From: Acidobacteriota bacterium
GTDB taxonomy: Bacteria; Acidobacteriota; Polarisedimenticolia; J045
Reading direction: 5' to 3'
DNA: 11,174 nucleotides
Assembly (NCBI GenBank): GCA_027001345.1
Contig: JALTMS010000553.1
Location: 1 to 11,174, forward strand
Shown: positions 1 to 7,691 of the stretch, in pieces
Position numbering within the stretch: the stretch's first letter is position 1
Layout of the letters: each line of letters starts with the position of its first letter
The notes under the pieces: generated by a model
The model's input: the letters and a program-made list of their open reading frames with translations, nothing else
Told to the model about the DNA's origin: nothing
Databases searched by the model: none
Program-made: the position numbers and the translations under genes

Positions 1-453
1 AAGCTGCGCTACCCGGCCATGAGTGATGGCACCGAGCTGGTCAGCCGTTTCTTCTCCGCCAACGGCCAGACGGTCTACACCGGCCAGGGCGGCCTGGCGG
101 TCAAGATCTACGACCTGACCGCCAACTGGGTCGGCCGGAACAACGTGGAAGTCAACTGGAAGACCTCCCTCGAGGACGGCGTGGTCGGCTTCTACGTCAC
201 CCGTTCCTTCACCGCGGACGGCAACTACCAGCGCGTTTCGAACCTGATTCGTGCCAACGGTGAGCCCTCCGCCTACAGCTTCATCGACTCCGTCCGGGCC
301 CGCAGCGGCGCGGTCGCCGGTGTGTTCTATCGCATCGAGGCCATCGACGTGGACGATGAAGTCACCCTCTCCGGCACCACTCAGCTCGAGCTGCCGGCTC
401 TCCCCGACGTGGAGAAGAAGATCCGCCAGATCCGTCGCCCCGTGCGTCGCTGA
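1..453 (+). CDS. C-terminal part of a secreted protein with a fibronectin-III-like domain (5' truncated)
   Basis: The frame is open to the first base of the window, so the gene starts outside it; the internal ATG at 19 is probably not the start. About 150 residues are visible. The middle part carries a pattern (VNWKTSLEDGVVGFYVTRS, followed by a Tyr-rich strand and an FIDS turn) typical of the FN3-like C-terminal domains of large exported bacterial proteins, where a Trp-containing strand is followed by a 'GFxVxRS' strand. The last 20 residues are basic and end in RRPVRR. No enzyme motif is visible, and the N-terminal domains that would define its job are missing. The gene ends 22 bp before a strong terminator, so it is the last gene of its transcript. 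The domain type is fairly sure; the function is unknown. Confidence 0.75.
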   Translation, partial: KLRYPAMSDGTELVSRFFSANGQTVYTGQGGLAVKIYDLTANWVGRNNVEVNWKTSLEDGVVGFYVTRSFTADGNYQRVSNLIRANGEPSAYSFIDSVRARSGAVAGVFYRIEAIDVDDEVTLSGTTQLELPALPDVEKKIRQIRRPVRR

Positions 454-475
454 TCTTCCCTTCATCGTTCGACCC

Positions 476-510
476 GCAGGCCGCCTCCGGGCGGCCTGCT
501 TTCTTTTTTG
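476..510 (+). terminator. Rho-independent terminator
   Basis: A perfect 10-bp GC-rich stem (476-485 pairing with 490-499) closes a TCCG loop, which is a C(UNCG)G-type stable tetraloop. It is followed at once by TTTCTTTTTT (500-509). It lies 22 bp after the stop codon at 453 and 37 bp before the next start, so it separates the first gene from the following two-gene unit. Confidence 0.93.
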
Positions 511-546
511 CTAGGCTCGTAGTCCGCAACCTGCCGGAGGATTGAT

Positions 547-1461
547 GTGAGCGCCTTGCTGCTGTTATTCGCTCTTGCCGCCTCGACAGCCGACTCGCCG
601 CCCCCCGCCACTGCGGCCGGTACATGGACCCCCGCGCCGGCCGGAGCGAGCACCCTGCTCCTGCTCAGCGGATCCGATCGGGGATATATCGAGCCCAAGC
701 ACTGCTGGGGACGACTGGGAGGCACGCGCTACCGAGGAGAACTGGCCCGCTGGCTCGACGAGACCAGCCCCGGCCTCGAGCGGGTGTGGCTGGGCACGGG
801 CAACGTGGTGGCCACCGATCAGGACGATGGCAGCGTGGAAGCCGAGGTGATCTTCGAGCATCTCGACTCTCTGGGCTATTCGGCTGTCGGCGTTGGACCG
901 ATCGAAATTCGACAGTTGGGCCCCTTTCGGCTGAGGGAAGTGGCCCGACGGCTCTCGGTGCCGCTGCTGGCGACCAACCTGCGCGTTCACGAGACGGGTG
1001 GCAGCGCGTTTCAGGAAGCGGTGATGCTCGATACGCGCGCGGGCAAGATCCTGGTGCTGGCAGTCTTGCCCCACGAGCCTTCTCGCGCCTGGTTCGATCC
1101 GAAGGGGGGAACGATCGTGACCGTCGATCCGCAAGTCGCGATCAGGGACGTGCTCGAGCGCCGGGGTGACGAGGCAGATTTCGTGCTCCTGCTCTCCACC
1201 CTCCGGCAGTTCGAGGTGCACGACTTGCTCGAGCATGTCAGCGGCATCGACCTGGTCGTCGCCAGTGATGGACAGTTGGGCCGACGCCAGCCGGTCTTCG
1301 AGAGTGGGGTCCCCGTGCAGTGGGTCGGCGGCTTCGGGCACATCCTCGGACGCGCCTTCCTCGGCTCGCCCGGCAGGCTGCTGGCGACCGATGCCGTCGA
1401 GGTCCGCGGCGCGTTTCCCATCGACCCGATCAGCGGTCGCAGAGTCGACGAGCGGCCGTGA
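547..1461 (+). CDS. Exported UshA/calcineurin-like metallophosphoesterase-fold protein lacking metal ligands (probable pseudoenzyme)
   Basis: 304 residues. The GTG start is fixed by GGAGG at 536-540 with six bases of spacing; an ATG at 545 runs straight into a stop. A short hydrophobic N-terminus (residues 2-12) looks like a signal peptide without the usual positive charges. The fold order of 5'-nucleotidase-like phosphoesterases can be followed: first strand and turn (39-50, SGSDRGYIEP), a GG turn near 58, second strand (81-86), GVGPIE (115-120) where GNHE/D is expected, SVPLLATNL (137-145), LLLSTLR (214-220) where the family has SHxG, and GIDLVVASDGQ (233-243) where it has a GGHxH-type motif. 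It ends with a strand pair and GHILGRA (264-270). Most metal-binding Asp, Asn and His positions are replaced, so hydrolysis is doubtful. It overlaps the next gene by four bases (GTGA) and is probably co-translated with it. The fold is likely; the role is unknown. Confidence 0.72.
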   Translation: MSALLLLFALAASTADSPPPATAAGTWTPAPAGASTLLLLSGSDRGYIEPKHCWGRLGGTRYRGELARWLDETSPGLERVWLGTGNVVATDQDDGSVEAEVIFEHLDSLGYSAVGVGPIEIRQLGPFRLREVARRLSVPLLATNLRVHETGGSAFQEAVMLDTRAGKILVLAVLPHEPSRAWFDPKGGTIVTVDPQVAIRDVLERRGDEADFVLLLSTLRQFEVHDLLEHVSGIDLVVASDGQLGRRQPVFESGVPVQWVGGFGHILGRAFLGSPGRLLATDAVEVRGAFPIDPISGRRVDERP

Positions 1462-2951
1462 CGCGCCAGGGGCTCGGGGTCGGCTTGACGGCAGCTTCCT
1501 GCGTCGCGCTGATTGTGCTCACCTGGCTGCCGATGCTCGGACTGCCCCTGACCGGCGCCGACTGCTGGCCGATCCTGGTGCAGGCCGCCCGGCCCCCCTC
1601 GCTGGTCCTGGGTCAGGTCTACCTGGAAGGACTGTGGGAGGGGGCCGATTTCTTTCGTCCCCTGTTGACCCTCGTCGCCGGAGTCGAGTGGCGGCTTTTC
1701 GGCGCCACGCCCTGGGCTTGGCACTCGTTGCGGCTGCTGGCACTGCTGTTGACGGCGCTGGGCTGCGGCGCCCTGGCCATGCGGGCCGGCGGCTCGCGAT
1801 CGGCGGCGCTGGTCACCGGCTCACTGCTCTTCGCCCTGCACCCTCTCCAGTGGCAGACGGTGCCCGCGGTGGCGCGGGATGCCGACACCTTCGCCGCCTT
1901 GCTGGGCGTCGCCGGCCTGCTGGCCCTGCTTCCCGAAACCGGCCTCGGCCGGGGCCGCCGGATCGCCGGGGTGATCCTCCTGCTGGCCGCTCCCCTGGTC
2001 AAGGAGACGGGTCTGGTCATGCCGCTGGTGGGCGTGGTGGTGCTGATGATCTCGGCGTGGCGGGGGAGGGGCTCGACCTCTGCCGACAGGAGGCGCGAAG
2101 GCAGCCTCGCGCTGGTGCTGATGGGCGGATTGCTGGTGGAGATGGCGTGGCGATGGTGGCTGCTGGGATCCCTCGGCGGCTATCGGAGCGTGGTCCATCC
2201 GGCTGGCCTCGGCGTTCGACTCGGCCGCATGCTCCGTGGAGGGCTTGGCCCGGAAGGCGCCTGGCAGGCTCTGCTGGTGGCCGCGATCCTGGTCGGCACG
2301 CTGCTGGCGATCGGTCGGCTCCTTTCCGGGGCGCCACCCTCGAGCCAGTGGAGCGTGCTGCGCATCGGCTGCTGGTCGTGGCTGACGATCGCTCTGGCCG
2401 GGGCCCTGACGTCCCCACGGGCCGGCACGCGCCACGCCGAGGCCCTCCTGGCGCCCGCGGCAATCCTCGTCGGCGGTGCCATCGGGAGGGTCTGGGATCG
2501 CCGCCGCCAGCGGCCGGCCCTGTGGGCTTCGACGCTCACCGGAGTCCTCGTGGGTGCCGCGATTCTGCTCGGGCCGGGAATCGTCGAGCGCCTTTCCTGC
2601 CGCGCCTGGCGCCAGGCCGGGGAACTCGGTGACCGGGTGCTGGCGGCCAGCGCGTCGGCGGCCCGTGGGGCTCTCGAGACGCGTGCCCCGGTGGAAAGGC
2701 GCCTGACCGACCGCCGGATCCTCGCGCGGCCCCTCGGTCGTGGCGGGGGCGTCGAGGTGAAGATCACGCCCTTTCCCTATCGCCCACCCGGCGCATCGAC
2801 AACGGTCATGGCGCTGATGCCTTACAGCGTGCGAGCCTACCTGCTCGCCCAAGGCATTGCGGAGCCGATTCGGGTGCTCCCGGGAAGGGGCCGACGCGGC
2901 GCCCCTCACTCAGAGCGTGATGCCGGAGGGAGGAAGACGGGAGACGAATAG
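1458..2951 (+). CDS. GT-C-type multi-spanning membrane glycosyltransferase-like protein
   Basis: 497 residues from the GTG at 1458, chosen because it forms a GTGA overlap with the preceding stop; the frame is open further upstream but lies inside that gene. The N-terminal two thirds hold roughly ten hydrophobic segments. Family signs are an Asp in the first periplasmic loop (D35 in LTGADCWPIL, the usual catalytic position of GT-C enzymes), DFFRPLL (64-70) then WRLFG (78-82), FALHPLQWQTV (125-135) followed by RDADTFAALL (140-149), and VKETGLVMPL (181-190). These match the pattern seen in TMTC-like and O-mannosyltransferase-like GT-C proteins (FRPL, FALHP, KE). Such enzymes transfer sugars from polyprenyl-phosphate donors outside the inner membrane. 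The C-terminal 120 residues are soluble and unrecognised. Its 3' end overlaps the convergent gene by 46 bp. GT-C membership is likely; donor and acceptor are unknown. Confidence 0.8.
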   Translation: MTRQGLGVGLTAASCVALIVLTWLPMLGLPLTGADCWPILVQAARPPSLVLGQVYLEGLWEGADFFRPLLTLVAGVEWRLFGATPWAWHSLRLLALLLTALGCGALAMRAGGSRSAALVTGSLLFALHPLQWQTVPAVARDADTFAALLGVAGLLALLPETGLGRGRRIAGVILLLAAPLVKETGLVMPLVGVVVLMISAWRGRGSTSADRRREGSLALVLMGGLLVEMAWRWWLLGSLGGYRSVVHPAGLGVRLGRMLRGGLGPEGAWQALLVAAILVGTLLAIGRLLSGAPPSSQWSVLRIGCWSWLTIALAGALTSPRAGTRHAEALLAPAAILVGGAIGRVWDRRRQRPALWASTLTGVLVGAAILLGPGIVERLSCRAWRQAGELGDRVLAASASAARGALETRAPVERRLTDRRILARPLGRGGGVEVKITPFPYRPPGASTTVMALMPYSVRAYLLAQGIAEPIRVLPGRGRRGAPHSERDAGGRKTGDE

Positions 2952-4711
2952 GCTCCACTCCCGTCGGCCTGAAGCAGGCGCACTCGGTAGAGGTGAAGCC
3001 GGGTCGGATCGAGCTTCTGCTCGTCGATCCACTGGCCTTCGTATTTCCAGCTCCGTGGCTCCAGCGTCTGCCAGACCTCCTCGTCTCGCAGGATCTCGAT
3101 CCGCGCCAGGCGCGTGGTTCCGCCACAGCGCACTCGCACTTCTCTCGGGCGGCCGGCGCCACCTTGCAGAACCGACCCCATCGGGCGTCCATCGACGGAA
3201 AACTCGAGGTAGATCCGGCGGGCCCCCATCGTCGCGTAGCTCGCTCTTTGGCGAATCGCGGCCAGCAGCGAGGCCCGATCGAGCCGCTCGGCACGCAGGG
3301 CGGTCAGGCCGGCCAGCGCGTAGGAGTGGATGCGCGCCACGTCGGAGCCGGGCCGGCCGAGATGGTTGTCCGACCCACCGAGCACGCCGGCCATGTAGCC
3401 CTGCTTCCAGGCGTCACTGACCCACCCATGGCTTCCGGGGCGCGACAGGGGCCAGGGGGAGTCCGCCCGCTCGCTCGAACCATGTCCCGAGGTGATCTCC
3501 ACCGCCGGCTCCAGGTCCGGGGCGGTGCGTTCCCAGTCGGTGCCGAGGTGATCGACGGGATAGCCCGTGTGGTGCGGGACGGCTACGGCTCCCTTCCACG
3601 CGCGCAGCGCTTTCCAGAACGCCGGCCGGTCGGTGGCCTCGAGCATCAGCCCACCGTCGGAGCCCGGGAAGAGCACGTGCCGATGGTGATTGAGAAGGCG
3701 GGCTCCTGGACGATCGATGCCCGCGCCCCACTCCACGGCAACGAACGTGACGAAACGGCCGGGATCGTTCATCGACTCCGCCAGCCGTCGGGCCCGCTCC
3801 CACGTCCGGTGGCGAGCGTGAGACCAGTGGTGATCGGTGATCGCGACGAAGTCCAGCCCGGCCTCTTCCCGCGCCCAGCGATAGGCTTCCCGTGGAGCCC
3901 CGGCCGAATCCGAGGAAAAACGCGTGTGCGCTTGCAGGTCACCCCAGAACAGCGCCCGACTCTGGCGGTCGTCGGAAGGGAGCACCATCACCGGCCAGGC
4001 TCGGGTCTCGATGCCGGCAGCCTGCGGCCCGCGGATCCCGATCTGCTGCAGTCCCGGCGTGCGTAGGGTGACTTGTGCGCCAGCATGAGCCTGGCGCATC
4101 GACAGCCGCTCGGGCAACTCCGCCCGAGGATCCGTCGAGGTGAATTCCAGGTCGAGGTCAACGCCGCGGGCGGGATCGGCTCCCCGCGTCGCTGCGCGTG
4201 CGACGATCGCCACCGACACGGGGGAGCCGGCCCGTACCACCGAGGGCCCGCGGATTTCGATGCTGGCCGCTTCGAGGCTCTCGACCCGGCAGCAGCCGGC
4301 CAGCAGCGGGGCGGGGAGGCGGCCGCTACCCAGGGGAGCCGACAGCGCATCGAGATCCGCCGCAGACAATCGTCGCGCCTCCCCCTCGCATTCGATCTGG
4401 ACTCCCGTGTCGGTCCCGCCCTCGATCTCGAGCGCCACCGATCGCAGGTTTCGAGGACCGGCGAGAGTCGACCAGGCCAGACGCTCACGGTCGAGAACGT
4501 CGCCCGCCGCGACGTCGAAGTGCCGGGCTTCGATGGACACCACGCGACCCGCCTCCACCGCAAGGCGACCGGTGAAGCGCGCCTGCCTCATTTTCGGCTG
4601 CGGCCAGGTCAGCAGGAGCTGCCACCTCTGAGCCGGTTCCGAGCGACACCCGGCGGCGACGAGCAGGAGAAGGCCCGCGGCCAGAACCCGCCACCCGTCG
4701 CCGCGGCTCAT
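2906..4711 (-). CDS. PHP/DUF3604-type metallohydrolase lipoprotein
   Basis: 601 residues. The start at 4711 is chosen because it forms an ATGA overlap with the stop of the upstream gene and places a lipoprotein signal (LLLLVAAGC, Cys22) at the N-terminus; the frame is open 17 codons further but inside the neighbour. Residues 30-240 look like a beta-rich domain. Residues 254-495 form the PHP-like domain of the DUF3604 type: FWGDLQAHT (255-263), AGLDFVAITDHH (284-295), VAVEWG (324-329), VPHHTGYP (378-385), EITSGHGSSE (405-414) and GGSDNH (445-450). The C-terminal 100 residues look like a beta-sandwich. The domain is probably a multi-metal phosphoesterase-type hydrolase; the substrate is unknown. 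The first motif reads QxH (Gln260) instead of the usual HxH. It is the last gene of a four-gene operon and is predicted to be lipid-anchored outside the inner membrane. Confidence 0.85.
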   Translation of the reverse strand: MSRGDGWRVLAAGLLLLVAAGCRSEPAQRWQLLLTWPQPKMRQARFTGRLAVEAGRVVSIEARHFDVAAGDVLDRERLAWSTLAGPRNLRSVALEIEGGTDTGVQIECEGEARRLSAADLDALSAPLGSGRLPAPLLAGCCRVESLEAASIEIRGPSVVRAGSPVSVAIVARAATRGADPARGVDLDLEFTSTDPRAELPERLSMRQAHAGAQVTLRTPGLQQIGIRGPQAAGIETRAWPVMVLPSDDRQSRALFWGDLQAHTRFSSDSAGAPREAYRWAREEAGLDFVAITDHHWSHARHRTWERARRLAESMNDPGRFVTFVAVEWGAGIDRPGARLLNHHRHVLFPGSDGGLMLEATDRPAFWKALRAWKGAVAVPHHTGYPVDHLGTDWERTAPDLEPAVEITSGHGSSERADSPWPLSRPGSHGWVSDAWKQGYMAGVLGGSDNHLGRPGSDVARIHSYALAGLTALRAERLDRASLLAAIRQRASYATMGARRIYLEFSVDGRPMGSVLQGGAGRPREVRVRCGGTTRLARIEILRDEEVWQTLEPRSWKYEGQWIDEQKLDPTRLHLYRVRLLQADGSGAYSSPVFLPPASRSE

Positions 4712-6159
4712 GGCTGTTTTTCCACTGACTCGAGGCACCTGGAGACGGCGTCCTCGGGGCATGGCTCGGCCGCCGTGTCGCCGAAGGCATCCACCTTTCC
4801 GGGATCGGCGATCCTGGCGCAGGTGACCGTCTTGGCATCACCGCCACCGGTCTGCGCCCCGCCCACGTAACCGATCGAGCGCAGACGCGCCTCGGCCTGC
4901 TCGACGATCTCCCGCGGAAGCATCGCCCGGGCCACGCCCAGTGCGCGCTCACGCCGGAGTTCCTCGGCCAGTGCGTGACGCATCTCGAGCAGGCGCTCGG
5001 GCTGGGCGGCAGAAATGTCGGTCGCCTCGCCCGGATCCTGCTGCAGATCGAAGAGCCACTCGCGACAGCGGCGATGTTCGATCAGGTACTTGTAGCGCGT
5101 GGTGCTCAGTGCCGTCCAGCAGCCCCGACGAATCGTGCGGCTGACAATGGCCCGCTCCTCGGCCGTCCCGTCGGGGGAGGCGGGAAGGGCAGGAAGATCG
5201 CCGAAAGTGGCCCCATCGATCCCGGCCACCTCGAGCAGACGGCGACCGACCCCCGCAGTGGAGACGACGCGATCGATGTGCCCGGCTTCTTTTCCCGGTC
5301 GGCGGATCATCAGCGGCACATGAATCAAGGTTTCGTCGAGGCGATTGGTGTGCCCCAACCAGCCATGCTCGAGGAAGGCTTCCCCATGGTCCGCCATCAC
5401 GGCGACCACGGTCTGCTCTGCCAGTCCGAGTTGTTCGATCTGTTCGAGGATCTGTCCGAAATAGCGATCGGTGTAGGCCACCTCGCCTCGGTACTGACCC
5501 ATGAACCACAGGGCCTGCTCGCGGCTGACCGGATTCTCGACCCATTTCAGGCACTGCACGTCTTGTCGGGGCGGCTGCCGGCCGGCCCGGAAATAGCCGT
5601 TCCAGGGTGCAGGAGGGATGTAGTTGTAGTGCGGGTCCCACAGATGCACCCAGATGAAGAAAGGCTCGTCTTTCCACTCCTCGAGACGTGCGAGCACCTT
5701 GCCGACCAGCGTGGGCGAGGAGAGGCGATTGTGGCCGAAGTTATCCTGATCGTAGACCTCGAAACCGCGAGCGAAGCCGTATTCCGCCCGCAAGGTCACG
5801 GCGGGCGTGAAGGCGGCGGTGCGATAGCCGGCGTCGCGGAAACGCTCGGCCAGGGTCGGCACGCTACTGGCCAGAGCCCGATCGTGCTCTTCGACGCCAT
5901 GGACCTCCGCAGCCAACCCGGTCATCACGGACATCATGGCGGGTGTGGTCCATGGTGCTGCGCTGATCGCCCGTGAGTAGACCAGGGCGCCGCGCGAGAA
6001 CTCGTCGATGGCCGGGGTCAATGGCCGCCCCGCGATCTGGGTACCCGGAACGTCCGCGCGCAGGGAATCGATCGAAATCAGTACCACGGAAGGCCGCGAC
6101 GGTGTGCAACCCACGGCCGGTAGTAGAGCCAGGCCGAGTACCGCAAACAAGGCTCTCAT
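4708..6159 (-). CDS. Sulfatase-family (alkaline phosphatase superfamily) lipoprotein with Thr at the nucleophile position
   Basis: 483 residues. The start at 6159 gives an ATGA overlap with the upstream gene and a lipoprotein signal (MRALFAVLGLALLPAVGC, Cys18). Sulfatase-family landmarks are in order: SVVLISIDSLRAD (24-36, metal Asp31), APWTTPAMMSVMTGL (68-82), WVHLWDPHYNY (170-180), ADHGEAFLEHGWLGH (256-270, Asp257/His258/His270), HVPLMIRRPG (280-289), TRYKYLIE (354-361), LFDLQQDPGE (369-378) and a tail LRSIGYVGG (426-434). The metal-site residues look intact. In the CxPxR region, aligned by the trailing TG, Thr71 stands at the Cys/Ser position and Met75 at the Arg position. Formylglycine sulfatase activity is therefore unlikely; a Thr-nucleophile hydrolase or phospho-transferase, as in LtaS/EptA-like enzymes, fits better. 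A 45-residue tail after 435 has three Cys, possibly disulfide-bonded. The family is sure; the substrate is open. Confidence 0.88.
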   Translation of the reverse strand: MRALFAVLGLALLPAVGCTPSRPSVVLISIDSLRADVPGTQIAGRPLTPAIDEFSRGALVYSRAISAAPWTTPAMMSVMTGLAAEVHGVEEHDRALASSVPTLAERFRDAGYRTAAFTPAVTLRAEYGFARGFEVYDQDNFGHNRLSSPTLVGKVLARLEEWKDEPFFIWVHLWDPHYNYIPPAPWNGYFRAGRQPPRQDVQCLKWVENPVSREQALWFMGQYRGEVAYTDRYFGQILEQIEQLGLAEQTVVAVMADHGEAFLEHGWLGHTNRLDETLIHVPLMIRRPGKEAGHIDRVVSTAGVGRRLLEVAGIDGATFGDLPALPASPDGTAEERAIVSRTIRRGCWTALSTTRYKYLIEHRRCREWLFDLQQDPGEATDISAAQPERLLEMRHALAEELRRERALGVARAMLPREIVEQAEARLRSIGYVGGAQTGGGDAKTVTCARIADPGKVDAFGDTAAEPCPEDAVSRCLESVEKQP

Positions 6160-7691
6160 GGCTGACGCTTCTTCTCGAAGTAATTGAAGTAGAAGCCGGG
6201 AAGGCGTGCGGTACGCAACTCGTAGTCTTGCAGAAGTCGCGGGTCGGCCCACATTTCACGCTCCGAAACGGACATCTTCAGGCGAGCTATCTGATCGATG
6301 GATGCAGGTCGATCGGTAAAGCGCGCGAACTGGAAGAGGATCACCTGCGGTCCGCGATCGAGAACATAGCCGCCATCACCTTTCTCGTGTCCCGGGGCAC
6401 CGTGTCCCATCGAGGGCATCTCCCTGCGGGCGATGTGACGGTCGCACAGACCGTACATGTCGATGGTCGGCAAGTTGGATTCGTAAGGCAGAACCCCGGC
6501 GTTGCCGGTGGCCAGCCAGGCATCCGGCGGAAAATGCTCGCCGAGCCAGCGGCCGGCGGCACGATGCACGGGAAGCTGCGCTGCGCGCCAGGCAGCGAAA
6601 CCCCGCGCATCGCCGCCGAGGGAATAGAGAACACCGCCCAGCACGAGGGTGCCACCGAGCAGAGCGAGAGCCGCTGTGCGATCGACGCGCAGGGCCCGAA
6701 CACTCCGCAACAGGCCGATGCCCGCCAGACTGGCGAAGAAGACGCAGGGTGTGGCGAAGAAGCGGAAGGTGGGCTTGTAGTCCCCACCGACGATGGTGAC
6801 GTAGACCAGGTAGATCGCGGCAAGCAGCAAGGCGGGCCAGACCCGGCCTCGCCGACGTCCCGTCAGCAAGAAGGCCGTACCGAGCGCGGCGGCCGCCAGC
6901 AGGGGCAGGGCGGCGACGCCGAATGACAGGAGATAGTCGAGGCCCCGCCCGACGGCCGCCATGCCACCGCCCACCTTCGCATGCGCCGTATTCGGCACCA
7001 GGTCGCCGTAATACGACCAGCGAAACGCGAAAAGCAGGCCGGTGGGCAAGGTGAAGGTGATCCAGCGCGGCAGGAAGCGTGGCGACAGTCTGCGAGACCT
7101 GCCCGCCCGAAGAAGGTCGGCCACTCCAAGGATGCCCGCGACCATCATGCCCTCGGGGCGCGTCCAGGCAGCCGCGGCAAGCAGGGCTCCGCTCAGCCAG
7201 CCGCTGCCAAAGTGGTCGTCTTCCTCCTGGAGATAGCGGGCGACGCTGAAGGCCACGAGCGCCGCAAATGCCGCGGTTTCGAGTCCCATGGCCGATTCGG
7301 CCATGAAGAACGGCAGGCTGGCCAGCAGACCGGCCGCCGCCCCGGCTGCGAGAGGCTGCTCGGGGTCGAGTCGGCGGGTCAGAACGAACGCCCCTGCCAC
7401 AGCCGCCAGACCCGAGGCGATGCCGGCAGCTCGCGCGAAGGCGACGGGATCGAGGTGAAGAAGGTAGGGGAGGGCCAGCAGGAGCGTCCAGAGCATGTTC
7501 GTAAAGCCTTCGACACGCTCGCCGGGGTTGTAGACCAGCCCGGCCCCCTCGGCCAGATTGCGCGAATAGCGCATGCTGATGAAGGTGTCGTCCTGCAGGC
7601 ACAGACCGAATGACAGGCCGTGGAACAGCGCGAGCCCGAGGGCTGCCAACAGCACTCCGATTGCCCAGCGTCGATCCGTCGTGGAACTCAT
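6156..7691 (-). CDS. AftB-like GT-C membrane glycosyltransferase
   Basis: 511 residues, starting with the ATG that overlaps the upstream stop (ATGA). A purine-rich AAAAAAGG lies eight bases upstream and may serve as ribosome-binding site. After one membrane segment (10-30) comes LQDDTFISMRYSRNLAEGAG (32-51), then VYNPGERVEGFTNMLW (53-68). This signature is shared by AftB-type (GT89) arabinofuranosyltransferase homologues and related GT-C proteins; Asp34/Asp35 are the likely catalytic pair. About ten membrane segments follow, with WTRPEG near 175 and GGDYKPTFRFF near 300. From about 370 a soluble domain contains WLATGNAGVLPYESNLPTID and GLCDRHIARREMP, also typical of the family. A GT-C enzyme of this type transfers a sugar from a polyprenyl-phosphate donor to an envelope glycan or protein on the outer face of the membrane. 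The exact sugar and acceptor cannot be inferred, and the organism need not make arabinan. Confidence 0.82.
   Translation of the reverse strand: MSSTTDRRWAIGVLLAALGLALFHGLSFGLCLQDDTFISMRYSRNLAEGAGLVYNPGERVEGFTNMLWTLLLALPYLLHLDPVAFARAAGIASGLAAVAGAFVLTRRLDPEQPLAAGAAAGLLASLPFFMAESAMGLETAAFAALVAFSVARYLQEEDDHFGSGWLSGALLAAAAWTRPEGMMVAGILGVADLLRAGRSRRLSPRFLPRWITFTLPTGLLFAFRWSYYGDLVPNTAHAKVGGGMAAVGRGLDYLLSFGVAALPLLAAAALGTAFLLTGRRRGRVWPALLLAAIYLVYVTIVGGDYKPTFRFFATPCVFFASLAGIGLLRSVRALRVDRTAALALLGGTLVLGGVLYSLGGDARGFAAWRAAQLPVHRAAGRWLGEHFPPDAWLATGNAGVLPYESNLPTIDMYGLCDRHIARREMPSMGHGAPGHEKGDGGYVLDRGPQVILFQFARFTDRPASIDQIARLKMSVSEREMWADPRLLQDYELRTARLPGFYFNYFEKKRQP

Noticed and set aside
512..517. TAGGCT as a -10 box for the gene starting at 547
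   Set aside because: It matches only the outer consensus positions and has no -35 partner, since the expected place lies within the terminator stem.
1166..2632. Long plus-strand open frame overlapping the UshA-like and GT-C genes, rich in Arg, Gly, Pro and Ala
   Set aside because: Low-complexity composition with no family motif; it is an out-of-frame reading of two genes supported by motifs, a common effect of high GC.
1821..2909. Minus-strand open frame of 362 codons opposite the GT-C gene
   Set aside because: Composition full of Gln, Arg, Pro and His without domains; the plus-strand gene has clear membrane segments and GT-C motifs.
2993..4066. Plus-strand open frame of 357 codons opposite the PHP gene
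   Set aside because: No recognisable domain; the minus strand carries the complete set of PHP motifs.
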